This document shows positions 1 to 8,819 of a stretch of DNA of 52,517 bases, in pieces. The notes under the pieces were generated by a model. That model made no database searches. It saw only the letters and a list, made by a program, of their open reading frames with translations, and was not told where the DNA came from. This stretch comes from an uncultured Faecalibacterium sp. (GTDB lineage: Bacteria; Bacillota; Clostridia; Oscillospirales; Ruminococcaceae): NCBI GenBank assembly GCA_937907025.1, contig CALESJ010000011.1, positions 1 through 52,517 of the forward strand. The letters are read 5' to 3'. Numbering within the stretch: position 1 is the first letter of the stretch; the number at the start of each line of letters is the position of its first letter. The position numbers were made by a program, and so were the translations under genes.

Positions 1-4
1 ATAT

Positions 5-80
5 GCGGCCGTAGCTCATCTGGTAGAGCGCCACCTTGCCAAGGTGGAGGTAGCGAGTTCGAGCCTCGTCGGCCGCTCCA
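5..80 (+). tRNA. tRNA-Gly (GCC)
   Basis: A complete 76-nt cloverleaf. The 7-bp acceptor stem pairs GCGGCCG with CGGCCGC, the anticodon loop reads CTTGCCAA with anticodon GCC, the T-loop is GTTCGAG, and the 3' CCA is encoded. It lies 45 nt before tRNA-Cys, so the two are probably co-transcribed from a promoter left of the window. Confidence 0.96.
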
Positions 81-87
81 ATCAAAT

Positions 88-120
88 AGCAAAATACCGG
101 CGCCAAGCCGGTATTTTGCT
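88..120. other. 14-bp hairpin between two tRNA genes
   Basis: AGCAAAATACCGGC (88-101) and GCCGGTATTTTGCT (107-120) form a perfect 14-bp stem with a 5-nt loop. Only 5 nt separate it from tRNA-Cys and no promoter fits between. It may be a leaky terminator of the tRNA-Gly transcript or a processing signal between the two tRNAs. Confidence 0.6.
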
Positions 121-125
121 CATAA

Positions 126-200
126 GGTGACGTGGCCAAGTGGTAAGGCAAGGGTCTGCAAAACCCTCATTCACCAGTTCAAATCTGGTCGTCACCTCCA
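126..200 (+). tRNA. tRNA-Cys (GCA)
   Basis: A complete 75-nt cloverleaf with acceptor GGTGACG/CGTCACC, anticodon loop CTGCAAA (anticodon GCA), T-arm GTTCAAATC and encoded CCA. It follows tRNA-Gly closely and is followed at once by an intrinsic terminator. Confidence 0.96.
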
Positions 201-237
201 AAAAAGCAGAGCGGACATTTTGTCTGCTCTGCTTTTT
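201..237 (+). terminator. Intrinsic terminator after the tRNA pair
   Basis: AAAAAGCAGAGC pairs with GCTCTGCTTTTT around a small loop, with A and T tracts on both flanks. It can end the tRNA transcript and, read backwards, the XRE regulator gene that ends at 268. Confidence 0.85.
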
Positions 238-267
238 GTATCTCAGCCTCAAAAGGCCGGACACTAT

Positions 268-918
268 TCAATTCAGCAGCAGAACGACTGCCTCTGCCAA
301 GAGCGGACACAACATCAGCCCGCAGTAGAGAAGTTGTACAGCAAATTCTGTGGCGGCGTATGGCAGCGGGTGCCTGGCTTTCAGGAGCGGCAACAGGCTC
401 CTAAAAAACGCACCTTTCTGTACGAAGAAAAAACCGCCGGTCGCAAGGCGCCAAATCTGCAAAAGCACGCCACTGCTGATGATACACTTCATAACAAGCA
501 TAAAAGTTATCTCTGTCTGGTCAGGTGTGAGTACGCCTGCTGCGTTATCCCAATGTACATTCACTTGCAAAGGCAGTGCAATCTGCACCCATATTCCCAG
601 TACAACGGTCAGCCAGAACAAGGCACTGCGGGCCCCGCTCCACAGGATTCGGCCGGGCCGCAGCATGGTCACAAAATCTTCCAGTGTGTCTTCCGAAGAA
701 GGTTCTTGTGTGCTGCCGGCGTGCATCAGCTGGGATAAACTCACCCCCAGCGCATCCGCCAGTGGTTCCAGGGTATTGATGTCAGGAAACCCGATACCGC
801 GCTCCCAGCGACTCACAGCCTTGTCTGTAACGTGAATGAGCTCAGCCAGTTCCGCCTGCGTCATACCGCGTTCTCGCCGCGTATCGGCCAGAAAAGCCCC
901 GAACGTCTTTGCATCCAT
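268..918 (-). CDS. XRE-family transcriptional regulator with a membrane C-terminus
   Basis: This 216-residue protein starts with a helix-turn-helix of the XRE/Cro type (about residues 8-62, with the typical GMTQAELAEL and KAVSRWERG segments). It is followed by a linker and about three hydrophobic stretches (around 98-120, 135-155 and 185-215). It is therefore probably a DNA-binding protein tethered to the membrane, a layout common in clostridia; the inducing signal is unknown. The start at 918 is supported by AGGAGG nine bases upstream. A small palindrome (TGGT-ATA-ACCA, 936-946) overlaps its own -10 box, which suggests autoregulation (inference). It stands alone between the tRNA terminator and the terminator of the pseudouridine synthase gene. 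Confidence 0.85.
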   Translation of the reverse strand: MDAKTFGAFLADTRRERGMTQAELAELIHVTDKAVSRWERGIGFPDINTLEPLADALGVSLSQLMHAGSTQEPSSEDTLEDFVTMLRPGRILWSGARSALFWLTVVLGIWVQIALPLQVNVHWDNAAGVLTPDQTEITFMLVMKCIISSGVLLQIWRLATGGFFFVQKGAFFRSLLPLLKARHPLPYAATEFAVQLLYCGLMLCPLLAEAVVLLLN

Positions 919-936
919 TTTGCGGCACCTCCTATT

Positions 937-965
937 GGTATAACCATATCACTCACTTTGCCCAA
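937..965 (-). promoter_or_regulatory. Promoter of the XRE regulator, with overlapping palindrome
   Basis: On the reverse strand TTGGGC (960-965) and TATACC (937-942) are 17 bp apart. The palindrome TGGT-ATA-ACCA at 936-946 lies over the -10 box and could be the site for the XRE protein itself. Confidence 0.5.
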
Positions 966-1004
966 AAGTAAACCGACGATTCCTTTACCTGGGCAAACAC
1001 AAAC

Positions 1005-1040
1005 AAAATCCCCCTGACGAAAGCCCGTCAGGGGGATTTT
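1005..1040 (-). terminator. Intrinsic terminator of the pseudouridine synthase operon
   Basis: AAAATCCCCCTGACG (1005-1019) and its exact complement (1026-1040) form a 15-bp stem with a 6-nt loop. The reverse-strand T-run follows the stem. Confidence 0.85.
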
Positions 1041-1045
1041 CCTGT

Positions 1046-1990
1046 TTATTTCAGGGTACCATCCAGAACCTGCTGGTAGTACCAGGGTTTCGGTGCGCGG
1101 AACACCTTACCGGCAAGGGCAGCATACCGCTCTTCCTTGATCTGCTTGGGGAATGCCAGCTCCCAGGCACACAGCGCCTGGTATTTCAGCCGCAGCTCGC
1201 GGTTGGCAGCGTTGTTTCCATACTTGCTGTCACCGAGAATCGGGCAGCCGATGCTGGCCAGATGTGCCCTGATCTGGTGGGTGCGCCCTGTGACCAGATT
1301 CACCCGCAGAAGCGCCAGACGGCCGCTTACAGCGATGGTGTCGTAGGAGGTGACAATCTCCTTGGCTCCGGGTTTCGGCGCATCCAGGACGCGTACCAGG
1401 CCCCGTTCCGCATCCTTCATCAGGAAGCCCTTCAGCGTATCCGCCGGCGGCACCGGTCGGCCGAACGTCACGCACAGATAAGTCTTACGGATCTGGTGCT
1501 CCCGAATGGCTTCTATAAGGAATTGCTCAGTTTCCGCATTTTTAGCCAACAAAATCAATCCGCTGGTGCCGGTATCCAGACGATGGCACAGACGGATGGA
1601 ATTTTCATCTTTCAGGCGGCCATCTTCGTACAGCTTGCGCAGCACCCGGGCGCGCAGCGTATCGGAATCGTCCCCATCCACCGGGATACCAGCCGGCTTC
1701 AGTGCCACAATCAGATCCTCGTTTTCGTAAATCAGCTCTGCCGGCGCACGGCAGGACATAAACCAGGGGCCGTCCTGTGCCGTCAGGCCCAACTGATCAT
1801 CCAGCAGATAAATACGGATCACATCACCATTCTGCACCCGGGTGGACAAAGGCTGTTTCTTGCCGTTCAGTTTGATTTTGTTTTCCCGAAGTGCCTTGTT
1901 CAGCCGGCCCGGCCCCAGCACCGGGAACTGCTGCATCAGATATTTGTCCAGTCGAACAGGCAGCAGCGATTTCACTTTCAGTTCTTGCAT
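1046..1990 (-). CDS. RluA-family RNA pseudouridine synthase
   Basis: A 314-residue enzyme expected to convert uridine to pseudouridine in rRNA or tRNA. The N-terminal about 60 residues form an S4 RNA-binding domain (RLDKYLMQQFP). The catalytic domain carries the RluA motif HRLDTGTSGL, whose Asp is the nucleophile, and downstream GRTHQIRAHLA. The start at 1990 has GGAG eight bases upstream; a start at 2017 is open but poorly placed. It overlaps the end of the preceding membrane-protein gene by 13 bp, so the two are translationally linked. The exact target uridine cannot be read from the sequence (RluD/RluC-like). Confidence 0.9.
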   Translation of the reverse strand: MQELKVKSLLPVRLDKYLMQQFPVLGPGRLNKALRENKIKLNGKKQPLSTRVQNGDVIRIYLLDDQLGLTAQDGPWFMSCRAPAELIYENEDLIVALKPAGIPVDGDDSDTLRARVLRKLYEDGRLKDENSIRLCHRLDTGTSGLILLAKNAETEQFLIEAIREHQIRKTYLCVTFGRPVPPADTLKGFLMKDAERGLVRVLDAPKPGAKEIVTSYDTIAVSGRLALLRVNLVTGRTHQIRAHLASIGCPILGDSKYGNNAANRELRLKYQALCAWELAFPKQIKEERYAALAGKVFRAPKPWYYQQVLDGTLK

Positions 1991-3975
1991 GAAGTTATCT
2001 CCAGTTCCTGCCCCCACAAAGCGGTGGCATCTTCAATATTCAGCGTGACCATCAACCAGCCTGGATCACTGTCATCGAAATTCAGGATTTCGTAGGTGTT
2101 CCCGTTACAGCGGATGGCTTGCGCATTTTCCAATTTTCTTCTGGTAAAAGGGGAATCCACAAAGCAGACTGTCTGTTTTGTGCTGTCCAGTACGCCCTGG
2201 TTCCACAACCCGTCGGTGTAGTCAGCCAGGTGCAGGGGATAGTTTTCATCATAGGGGGTGCAGGCCTCATCCAGAACACAGTCAGCCATTCCCGGTGCGA
2301 TCACATACCAGCAGTTGCCGTCCGCCCCTGCAATGCATCCGCACCAGGCGCCGCTATCTTTCACCGGCTCGACCGCCTGCAGGAAAGCGCCCTCATCAGC
2401 AAACACATACAACGTATCCTGCCGCACAATGCCCTGCTCCAATTCGGCGCTGTACGACTCCCGCTGGCCTGCCAGAGCGACGGCATCATAGCGCGCGGCA
2501 AAGGGGTCATTGGTGGACATTCCCAGATCAGCAGCATATAGAGCCAGGTGAAGTGCATCCGCCTGAAGCCCCTGCATGGAGGCAATGGTGGTGTATCTTC
2601 CTGCGGCTTGCTGCCAGAAATTGCTGGTCATAGAAGTGGGGAAGGCCGGTTCCCGCTGTGCCTCCACAAACGCCTGGCGGCGCTGCAGCAGTCCTGGGGA
2701 AATATCCAGCAGCTGGACCGCTGCCAGAACCGTCAGGGCCGCCGGAATCAGTTTGGGGTGTTTGAACAGGCGGGAAACGCCCACGCAGGCGGCCAGTATC
2801 AACAGGTAGTAGACCGGCCAGAACAACCGTCCGCCGGAGCGGAAAACCGAAAACAGCTTGATGAGGGAAGCCGGAAGAGGAAGTGTTGCAAGCGTCGCCC
2901 CGTTGGCAGTGATCACATTGCTTACGGCAAAGAGCGTCAGAATCAGACACACAATCAACAACGCCCAGTGCCGATGGAGCCACTCTAGGATTTTCTTCGG
3001 CCGACGGATCACCAGTACCGCTGCACAAATCACCAGACCGGCCAGGACGCCTGCGCCCAGATAAGCAAAAGCGTCGTAATTGCCGCCAACCTGGTTCTGT
3101 TTCGGCAGGAACAGGCTCCAGTCTACGCCGTTGACACCGGCCGGATTCCAAAGGCTGTTCAGGTTCATACCAAAGTAGCCGTACAGTGCATCGCTGCCGC
3201 CGGTAGCGGTACCATAAAACAATCCAAACGCCCAGCCAGCCGCCACCGTCAGCACCAGGTCCGCCAGCAGCCAGAGTGCCGGCCGCAGATACTCTTTCTT
3301 TGACACAGCATATTCCAGCAAAAGCGCCAGCGTAATGGCGTAGGTCATAGGGACAAAGTACGGATGGATGGTAATGGTCAGAATGTTCAGAGCAAACAAG
3401 CCCCAGAATTGATATCGGCCGGTCCTTCGTCCCAGGAAATAATAATACAGAGCGCCCAAGATAAGGAACTGCGCCGCCAGGGAGGTATGCCGCAGAACCC
3501 GTTCCCACAGCACCGGGCTGAACACAAACAGCAGGTCACCCAGCAGCGGTGCACATACCCCTTTGAGATAAAGCCCCAACAAGCGGGCTCCCATAGCCCC
3601 CTGTGCCATCAGACACAGCAGCGTGAACCAGCCGAAGTACTGAAACACAGACGGCAAAACAGGGGAGAGCAGCCGGAACAGCACGGCAAACAGGGGAATA
3701 GAATCGGTGTAGGCAATGCTGAGTCCCTGGGGTACGTTGATGTTGGTAGCGATTCCCAGCGGAAAATCAAGACCGCTTTGCCGGTAGAACAGCCAACCCG
3801 CATAATGCTGCTGGATATCTTTTTCTATGTAGCCGCCACGGCAGAAGGCATCGTTCGTCACATCCAACGGGGACAGCCCCAATATCATCAGAAAGGCGAC
3901 CGCGCCCAGCGCGGCACCGCCCAAAAGCAGCAGACGCTCTCTGCGTTTGTCTGCAGCTGTAGGCATAGTATTCAT
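1978..3975 (-). CDS. Large polytopic membrane protein, DUF6311-like
   Basis: About 665 residues. It has one membrane segment near the N-terminus, a polar loop with a D-rich start (DVTNDAFCRGG, then DIQQHYAGWLFYR), roughly ten further hydrophobic segments to about residue 430, and a soluble C-terminal 230 residues. This layout and the N-terminal motif resemble DUF6311 proteins, which look like GT-C-type glycosyltransferases using lipid-linked sugars. The enzymatic role is inference. Start choice is uncertain: GTG 3978, ATG 3975 and ATG 3966 are all in frame, with GGAG at 3978-3981 that fits 3966 best. It is first in the operon with the pseudouridine synthase. Confidence 0.75.
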   Translation of the reverse strand: MNTMPTAADKRRERLLLLGGAALGAVAFLMILGLSPLDVTNDAFCRGGYIEKDIQQHYAGWLFYRQSGLDFPLGIATNINVPQGLSIAYTDSIPLFAVLFRLLSPVLPSVFQYFGWFTLLCLMAQGAMGARLLGLYLKGVCAPLLGDLLFVFSPVLWERVLRHTSLAAQFLILGALYYYFLGRRTGRYQFWGLFALNILTITIHPYFVPMTYAITLALLLEYAVSKKEYLRPALWLLADLVLTVAAGWAFGLFYGTATGGSDALYGYFGMNLNSLWNPAGVNGVDWSLFLPKQNQVGGNYDAFAYLGAGVLAGLVICAAVLVIRRPKKILEWLHRHWALLIVCLILTLFAVSNVITANGATLATLPLPASLIKLFSVFRSGGRLFWPVYYLLILAACVGVSRLFKHPKLIPAALTVLAAVQLLDISPGLLQRRQAFVEAQREPAFPTSMTSNFWQQAAGRYTTIASMQGLQADALHLALYAADLGMSTNDPFAARYDAVALAGQRESYSAELEQGIVRQDTLYVFADEGAFLQAVEPVKDSGAWCGCIAGADGNCWYVIAPGMADCVLDEACTPYDENYPLHLADYTDGLWNQGVLDSTKQTVCFVDSPFTRRKLENAQAIRCNGNTYEILNFDDSDPGWLMVTLNIEDATALWGQELEITSCKN

Positions 3976-4004
3976 CACTCCGAACCTATTGATATAGTGC
4001 CCTC

Positions 4005-4034
4005 ATTCTACCATAAAAAGCAACGCTTGTACAA
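4005..4034 (-). promoter_or_regulatory. Probable promoter of the DUF6311-pseudouridine synthase operon
   Basis: On the reverse strand TTGTAC (4029-4034) and TAGAAT (4005-4010) are separated by 18 bp, about 30 bp before the gene start. Confidence 0.5.
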
Positions 4035-4092
4035 CGTTTGCGCAAGCCTGAGCCAAGTGCTCCGGGCATCCATTCAAAAAGTCTGCGCTGCA

Positions 4093-4121
4093 TTGACAAT
4101 TCAGCGCGTGTGCGTTACAAT
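4093..4121 (+). promoter_or_regulatory. Promoter of tRNA-Leu
   Basis: TTGACA (4093-4098), a 17-bp spacer and TACAAT (4116-4121) lie 18 bp before the mature tRNA, a near-consensus vegetative promoter. Confidence 0.8.
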
Positions 4122-4139
4122 AACCAAGTCAAGATGCAT

Positions 4140-4226
4140 GCCGCCATGGTGAAATAGGCATACACAAAAGACTTAAAATCTTTCGGAAGAAATTCCATAC
4201 CGGTTCGACCCCGGTTGGCGGCACCA
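4140..4226 (+). tRNA. tRNA-Leu (TAA)
   Basis: An 87-nt class II tRNA. The acceptor stem is GCCGCCA/TGGCGGC, the anticodon loop CTTAAAA carries TAA, and there is a long variable arm, a T-loop GTTCGACC and encoded CCA. It has its own promoter and terminator. Confidence 0.95.
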
Positions 4227-4233
4227 GAAAAAA

Positions 4234-4264
4234 AGCAGACCGTTTCATGCGGTCTGCTTTTTTT
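4234..4264 (+). terminator. Terminator of tRNA-Leu
   Basis: AGCAGACCG (4234-4242) pairs with CGGTCTGCT (4250-4258), followed by a T-run. Confidence 0.88.
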
Positions 4265-4353
4265 CTTAACTGTATAAAATCATGTTTTCCGGTTAAAAAA
4301 GGCCGTTTGCCTTCATTTTATTTTGAAAAAAGGCTGAAAAATCACAAAAAAGC

Positions 4354-4382
4354 TTGTATCTTGTGGCGCTTTCGTTTATACT
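4354..4382 (+). promoter_or_regulatory. Promoter of the aminotransferase gene
   Basis: TTGTAT (4354-4359), a 17-bp spacer and TATACT (4377-4382) stand 98 bp before the ATG. The intervening leader shows no convincing structure. Confidence 0.6.
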
Positions 4383-4480
4383 TATGTGTTGTATGTTCGG
4401 TTATTGCGCCGTGCTACATTCCGTAATAGAGGGAGTGCCCGCGGGGTACTCGAGAACGAGTCTGCAGGAGGGAAGCATCC

Positions 4481-5761
4481 ATGTCTGATTACCGTAAGAT
4501 GACCAAAGAAATGCTCCTGGCTGAAAAGGCCAAACTGGAAAAATCCTATGCTGATTTCAAGGCGATGGGCCTGAAGCTGAATATGGCCCGCGGCAAACCG
4601 GGCCCGCACCAGATGGACCTCGCCATGGACCTGCTCAAGATGAGCGACTACACCACCGAAGACGGTACCGATGCGCGCAATTACGGCAACCTGGAAGGCC
4701 TGCAGGAGGCTCGCGTCCTGTTTGGCGAGATCATGGGTGTCAAGCCGGAGAACGTCTTTGTCGGCGGCAACTCCAGCCTGCAGCTGATGTATAACCTGGT
4801 TTCCATCGGCTACACCTTCGGTTTCCAGGATTCTCCCTGCCCCTGGTCTGCGGTGGAAAAGCCGAAGTTCCTGTGCCCCGTGCCCGGCTACGATCGTCAT
4901 TTCCGCATCACCGAGGAATTCGGCATCGAAATGATCAACATTCCCATGACGCCGACCGGCCCCGATATGGATATGGTCGAAAAGCTCGTGGCCGAAGATC
5001 CCTCCATCAAGGGTATCTGGTGCGTGCCGCAGTACTCCAACCCGGACGGTTATACTTACAGCGACGAAACCGTGCGCCGTTTTGCCAGCATGAAGACCGC
5101 CGCCCCCGACTTCAAGATTTTTTGGGATGAAGCGTATCTCGTCCATCACCTGACCGACGAGATCATCGAAACGCCGGTCCTGCTGGAAGAGAGCCGCCAG
5201 TATGGCCATGAAGACCGCGTCTTCATGTTCACCTCCACCAGCAAGATCACCTTCCCGGGTGCCGGTGTTTCTGCCCTGGCCTGCAGCGAAAACTCCATGA
5301 AGTACATCTGCAAGCGCTTTGAGGTCATGATCATCAGCTATGATAAGATGAACCAGCTGCGTCATGTCCGCTTCCTGAAAAACAAGGCCGGTGTGCTGGC
5401 TCACATGCAGAAGCATCGCCGTCGTCTGGTTCCTTGCTTCGACGCCGTCAAGTGCGCTCTGGATCATGAGCTGACCCCCTGCGGCGATATTGCTCACTGG
5501 ACCAACCCCAAAGGCGGTTATTTCATCAGCCTGTATGTGATGCCCGGCTGCGCCAAGCGCGTGGCAGAGCTGTGCAAGCAGGCCGGCCTGGTTCTGACCG
5601 GTGCGGGCGCCGCTTACCCGTACGGCCGTGATCCGGAAGACTCTCATCTGCGCATTGCGCCGACCTATCCCAGCCTGGACGAGGTCGAAAAAGCGTCTTT
5701 GCTGCTTACTGTCTGCGTGCGTCTGGCAGTCGTGGAAAAACTGCTGGCTGAACAGGCATAA
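4481..5761 (+). CDS. PLP-dependent aminotransferase, class I fold (aspartate aminotransferase subgroup Ic-like)
   Basis: A 426-residue fold-type I aminotransferase. The N-terminal RGKPGP, the GNSSLQLMYN substrate/PLP region, the PQYSNPDG loop, the WDEAYLVHHL aspartate segment and the Schiff-base lysine in TSTSKITFPGAG are all visible. The pattern fits the PF12897 (Asp_aminotransf) family found in actinobacteria and clostridia, which transfers amino groups between aspartate or related acids and 2-oxoglutarate; the exact substrate is inferred. AGGAGGG stands eight bases before the ATG. secDF starts 63 bp downstream with no terminator between, so partial co-transcription is possible. Confidence 0.85.
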   Translation: MSDYRKMTKEMLLAEKAKLEKSYADFKAMGLKLNMARGKPGPHQMDLAMDLLKMSDYTTEDGTDARNYGNLEGLQEARVLFGEIMGVKPENVFVGGNSSLQLMYNLVSIGYTFGFQDSPCPWSAVEKPKFLCPVPGYDRHFRITEEFGIEMINIPMTPTGPDMDMVEKLVAEDPSIKGIWCVPQYSNPDGYTYSDETVRRFASMKTAAPDFKIFWDEAYLVHHLTDEIIETPVLLEESRQYGHEDRVFMFTSTSKITFPGAGVSALACSENSMKYICKRFEVMIISYDKMNQLRHVRFLKNKAGVLAHMQKHRRRLVPCFDAVKCALDHELTPCGDIAHWTNPKGGYFISLYVMPGCAKRVAELCKQAGLVLTGAGAAYPYGRDPEDSHLRIAPTYPSLDEVEKASLLLTVCVRLAVVEKLLAEQA

Positions 5762-5824
5762 GCTTCGGGCTGTGCGGCCCGGCATAGAAGTCCTGCCCGA
5801 GCGGGCAAATTTTGGAGGTACCTA

Positions 5825-8149
5825 ATGAACAAAAGAGGGAAGTCATGGCGCTTTTTTGCCATGGCGGCGCTGATCATTGTTTTCTCACTTTCGGCGCTCT
5901 TGGGTTTCAGCTATCAGTATGGTGATACCAAAACCACCTATCTGAAAGGCGCCAGCGACATCCGCTTCGGTATTGATATCCGCGGCGGCGTTGACGTAAC
6001 GTTTATGCCGGCGGACGACATTGACGCCACCGATGCGCAGATGGCCGCTGCCAAGACGGTCATCGAAGACCGTCTTGTCGGCCTGGGCATCACCGACTAT
6101 GAAGCCTATGTGGACAACAACAAGGACCGTATCATCGTGCGCTTCCCCTGGAAGAACGATGAAAGCGATTTTGATCCGCAGAGCGCCATCGACGAGATCG
6201 GTACCACCGCCCAGATGGTTTTCCGCAAGGGCAGCACTGCCGATGGGGAAGAGATCCTGACCGGCGATGATGTGGAATCCGCCATGGCCGGCTATCTGCA
6301 GAATGAAGGCAACGTGGTTGAACTGAAGTTCACCTCGTCCGGCGCGGAAAAGTTTGCCGATGCCACCACCGAGCTGGCTCCCAGCAACGGCACCATCAGC
6401 ATCTGGCTGGATGACGAAAACATCAGCACCGCTTCGGTGGAAACTGCCATCACCAACGGTGAAGCCATCATCAAGGGCAATTTCACCACCGATGAGGCTG
6501 CCACCCTGGCCAATCAGATCAACTCCGGCGCTCTGCCTTTTGCTCTGTCTGCCGAGAGCTATTCCACCATCAGCCCGACCCTGGGTGCCCGCAGCCTGGA
6601 AGTGATGGTCCTGGCTGGTGTCATCGCCTTTATTGCGGTGGCCCTGATCATGATCATCCGCTACCGTCTGCCTGGTGCCATTGCGGCTCTGTCCCTGTTT
6701 GGTCAGGTGGCTGCCACTCTGGCCGTGGTTTCCGGTTACTTCCCGGTCTTCTCCGGTTCTACCCTGACTCTGCCCGGTATTGCCGGTATCATTCTGGGTA
6801 TCGGCATGGGCGTTGACGCCAACGTCATCACTGCCGAGCGTATCCGCGAAGAACTGGGCAAGAAGAAGACCCTGGACGGCGCACTGACCAACGGCTTCAA
6901 GATGGGCCTGACTCCCATTATTGACGGCAACGTGACCATCGTTATTGTTGCCGCCATCCTGATGGGCGCTTTCGGCCCCACCGACGGCTTCTGGGCCAAG
7001 GTGTTCACTCCTGTGTTCGGCTGGTTCGGACCTTCCACCGCCGGTACCATCTACTCCTTCGGCTTCACCTTGCTGACCAGCGTACTGCTGAACTTCGTGT
7101 TCGGCGTGTTTGCCACCCGCGTGATGCTGCGTGGCGCTTCCGCCATCAAGGCCCTGCGCAATCCTTGGCTGTATGGCGGTGCCAAGTCCGGCGAAACTCC
7201 GCCGTACAAGATTCCGCACATCAACTTTGTTGGTAACCGCAAAAAGTACTACGCTTTCTCCTCTGCACTCATCGTGATCGTCCTGGTGTACAGCCTGATT
7301 TTCGGCGTTTCCATGGACGTAGAGTTCAAAGGCGGTGTTGTGCTGACCCTGGGCTATGAGAACAGCCTGGATCTGGATGCTGTCAAGGATACCGTCAGCG
7401 CCAATGTGGGCCAGGGCAACTTGACCTTGCAGACCGGCACCGATATCACCGGCCGCCAGACCCTGACCGTGACCCTGCCCGGCAGTGAAAACCTCACCAC
7501 CGAGGAAATGGACAGTCTGCTGACCAGCCTGAACGAGCAGTTCCCGGAAAATGCTTTTGAGGAAAATGAAATCAGCAACGTCAACCCCACCATCGGTAAG
7601 GAATTCCTGTTCAAGAGCCTGGTTGCCGTTGTCACTGCTTGTGTTCTGATCCTGCTGTATGTGGCTTACCGCTTCCGCAAGGTTGGCGGTCTGCAGGGCG
7701 GCGCCACTGCCATTGTGGCTCTGCTGCATGATATGTTTGTGGTGTTCGGCGTGTTTGCGATCCTGCGCATTCCTCTGAACGGCAACTTCATCGCCGCTAT
7801 GCTGACCATTCTGGGTTACTCCATCAACGATACCGTCGTTATTTACGACCGTATCCGTGAGAACACTGCCCTGTACGGCAAACGCCGTATGTCCCGTGCC
7901 GAACTGGTCAATCTTTCCATCAACCAGAGCTTCGGCCGTTCTCTGATGACCTCCATCACCACTTGCGTGGCCCTGGGTATCGTGTGCGTGGTATCCGTCA
8001 TCTTCAAGCTGGACAGCATCTTCACCTTCGCTCTGCCGCTGCTGTTCGGTATGATCAGCGGTGTGTACAGCACGGTCTGCATCGCCAGCCAGCTGTGGCT
8101 TGACTGGCAGAATAAGACCCATCCGGAGATTGCAAAGAAGAACGCCTGA
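5825..8149 (+). CDS. secDF: Protein translocase subunits SecD and SecF, fused
   Basis: A 774-residue fusion of SecD (about 1-480) and SecF (about 480-774), the proton-driven RND-type partner of SecYEG that pulls exported proteins across the membrane. Each half has one N-terminal membrane segment, an extracellular domain and five further membrane segments. The conserved motifs GMGVDANVITAERI (SecD half) and GYSINDTVVIYDRIREN (SecF half) are intact. Bacillus and many clostridia carry the same fusion. The first extracellular domain is short, as expected for Firmicutes. GGAGG lies six bases before the ATG. Its partner gene yajC is not adjacent here but sits at 18.4 kb behind tgt. Confidence 0.95.
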   Translation: MNKRGKSWRFFAMAALIIVFSLSALLGFSYQYGDTKTTYLKGASDIRFGIDIRGGVDVTFMPADDIDATDAQMAAAKTVIEDRLVGLGITDYEAYVDNNKDRIIVRFPWKNDESDFDPQSAIDEIGTTAQMVFRKGSTADGEEILTGDDVESAMAGYLQNEGNVVELKFTSSGAEKFADATTELAPSNGTISIWLDDENISTASVETAITNGEAIIKGNFTTDEAATLANQINSGALPFALSAESYSTISPTLGARSLEVMVLAGVIAFIAVALIMIIRYRLPGAIAALSLFGQVAATLAVVSGYFPVFSGSTLTLPGIAGIILGIGMGVDANVITAERIREELGKKKTLDGALTNGFKMGLTPIIDGNVTIVIVAAILMGAFGPTDGFWAKVFTPVFGWFGPSTAGTIYSFGFTLLTSVLLNFVFGVFATRVMLRGASAIKALRNPWLYGGAKSGETPPYKIPHINFVGNRKKYYAFSSALIVIVLVYSLIFGVSMDVEFKGGVVLTLGYENSLDLDAVKDTVSANVGQGNLTLQTGTDITGRQTLTVTLPGSENLTTEEMDSLLTSLNEQFPENAFEENEISNVNPTIGKEFLFKSLVAVVTACVLILLYVAYRFRKVGGLQGGATAIVALLHDMFVVFGVFAILRIPLNGNFIAAMLTILGYSINDTVVIYDRIRENTALYGKRRMSRAELVNLSINQSFGRSLMTSITTCVALGIVCVVSVIFKLDSIFTFALPLLFGMISGVYSTVCIASQLWLDWQNKTHPEIAKKNA

Positions 8150-8224
8150 TTCGGTGATGGTCATTTGTATGCCGTTTTCTTTTGATGAACGGCATATCCC
8201 GATATTCAAGACAGGAGGATTGCC

Positions 8225-8698
8225 ATGAAATGTCCGTACTGCGGCGCGATAGATTCCAAGGTGATCGATTCCCGCCCCACTGAAGACGGCGAGAAAATAC
8301 GCCGCCGCCGTGAATGTCTGAGCTGCAAAAAGCGTTTCACGACCTATGAAATCGTGGAAACCGTACCCCTGATGGTCGTCAAGAAAGACCATTCCCGGGA
8401 GGTGTTTGACCGGCAGAAGCTGCTGAACGGCATGCTGCGCGCCTGTGAAAAACGCCCGGTCAGCTTCCAGCAGCTGGATGCTGCGGTCAGCCGCATTGAA
8501 CAGATGCTGCTGAATTCCTACGACCGCGAAGTTTCTTCCATTCATATCGGTGATTTGGCCATGGAACAGCTCAAACAGCTGGATGATGTGGCTTATGTGC
8601 GGTTTGCCTCTGTATACCGCCAGTTCAGCGATGTGAACACCTTCATGGAAGAGCTCAAGGACATGCTGGACAATCGCTCCAAGATGGGCGGCAACTGA
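8225..8698 (+). CDS. nrdR: Transcriptional repressor NrdR
   Basis: A 157-residue ATP/dATP-sensing repressor of ribonucleotide reductase genes. The N-terminal zinc ribbon has CPYC and CLSC pairs with the basic RRRRECLSC stretch, followed by an ATP-cone domain (about 49-139, starting VVKKDHSREVFDRQKL). Length and motifs match the family. GGAGG precedes the ATG by six bases. It is 75 bp behind secDF and ends at a strong terminator. No NrdR box or nrd gene is seen in the window. Confidence 0.96.
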   Translation: MKCPYCGAIDSKVIDSRPTEDGEKIRRRRECLSCKKRFTTYEIVETVPLMVVKKDHSREVFDRQKLLNGMLRACEKRPVSFQQLDAAVSRIEQMLLNSYDREVSSIHIGDLAMEQLKQLDDVAYVRFASVYRQFSDVNTFMEELKDMLDNRSKMGGN

Positions 8699-8720
8699 TT
8701 CCCGTCTGAATACGAAATGC

Positions 8721-8760
8721 AACCCCCGGTTTACCTGTATACAGGTGAGCCGGGGGTTTT
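8721..8760 (+). terminator. Terminator after nrdR
   Basis: AACCCCCGG and CCGGGGGTT flank an inner CACCTG-like stem, ending in TTTT. It closes the aminotransferase-secDF-nrdR stretch. Confidence 0.85.
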
Positions 8761-8819
8761 GTGGTTTCATAAATACGGTTGTATCGGGGCAAACTGTACA
8801 AAGAAAGTGAGGAATGTGC

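Noticed and set aside
8761..8819. A possible sigma-G promoter before the germination operon
   Set aside because: Only partial matches to the -35 and -10 elements are visible; not enough to annotate.
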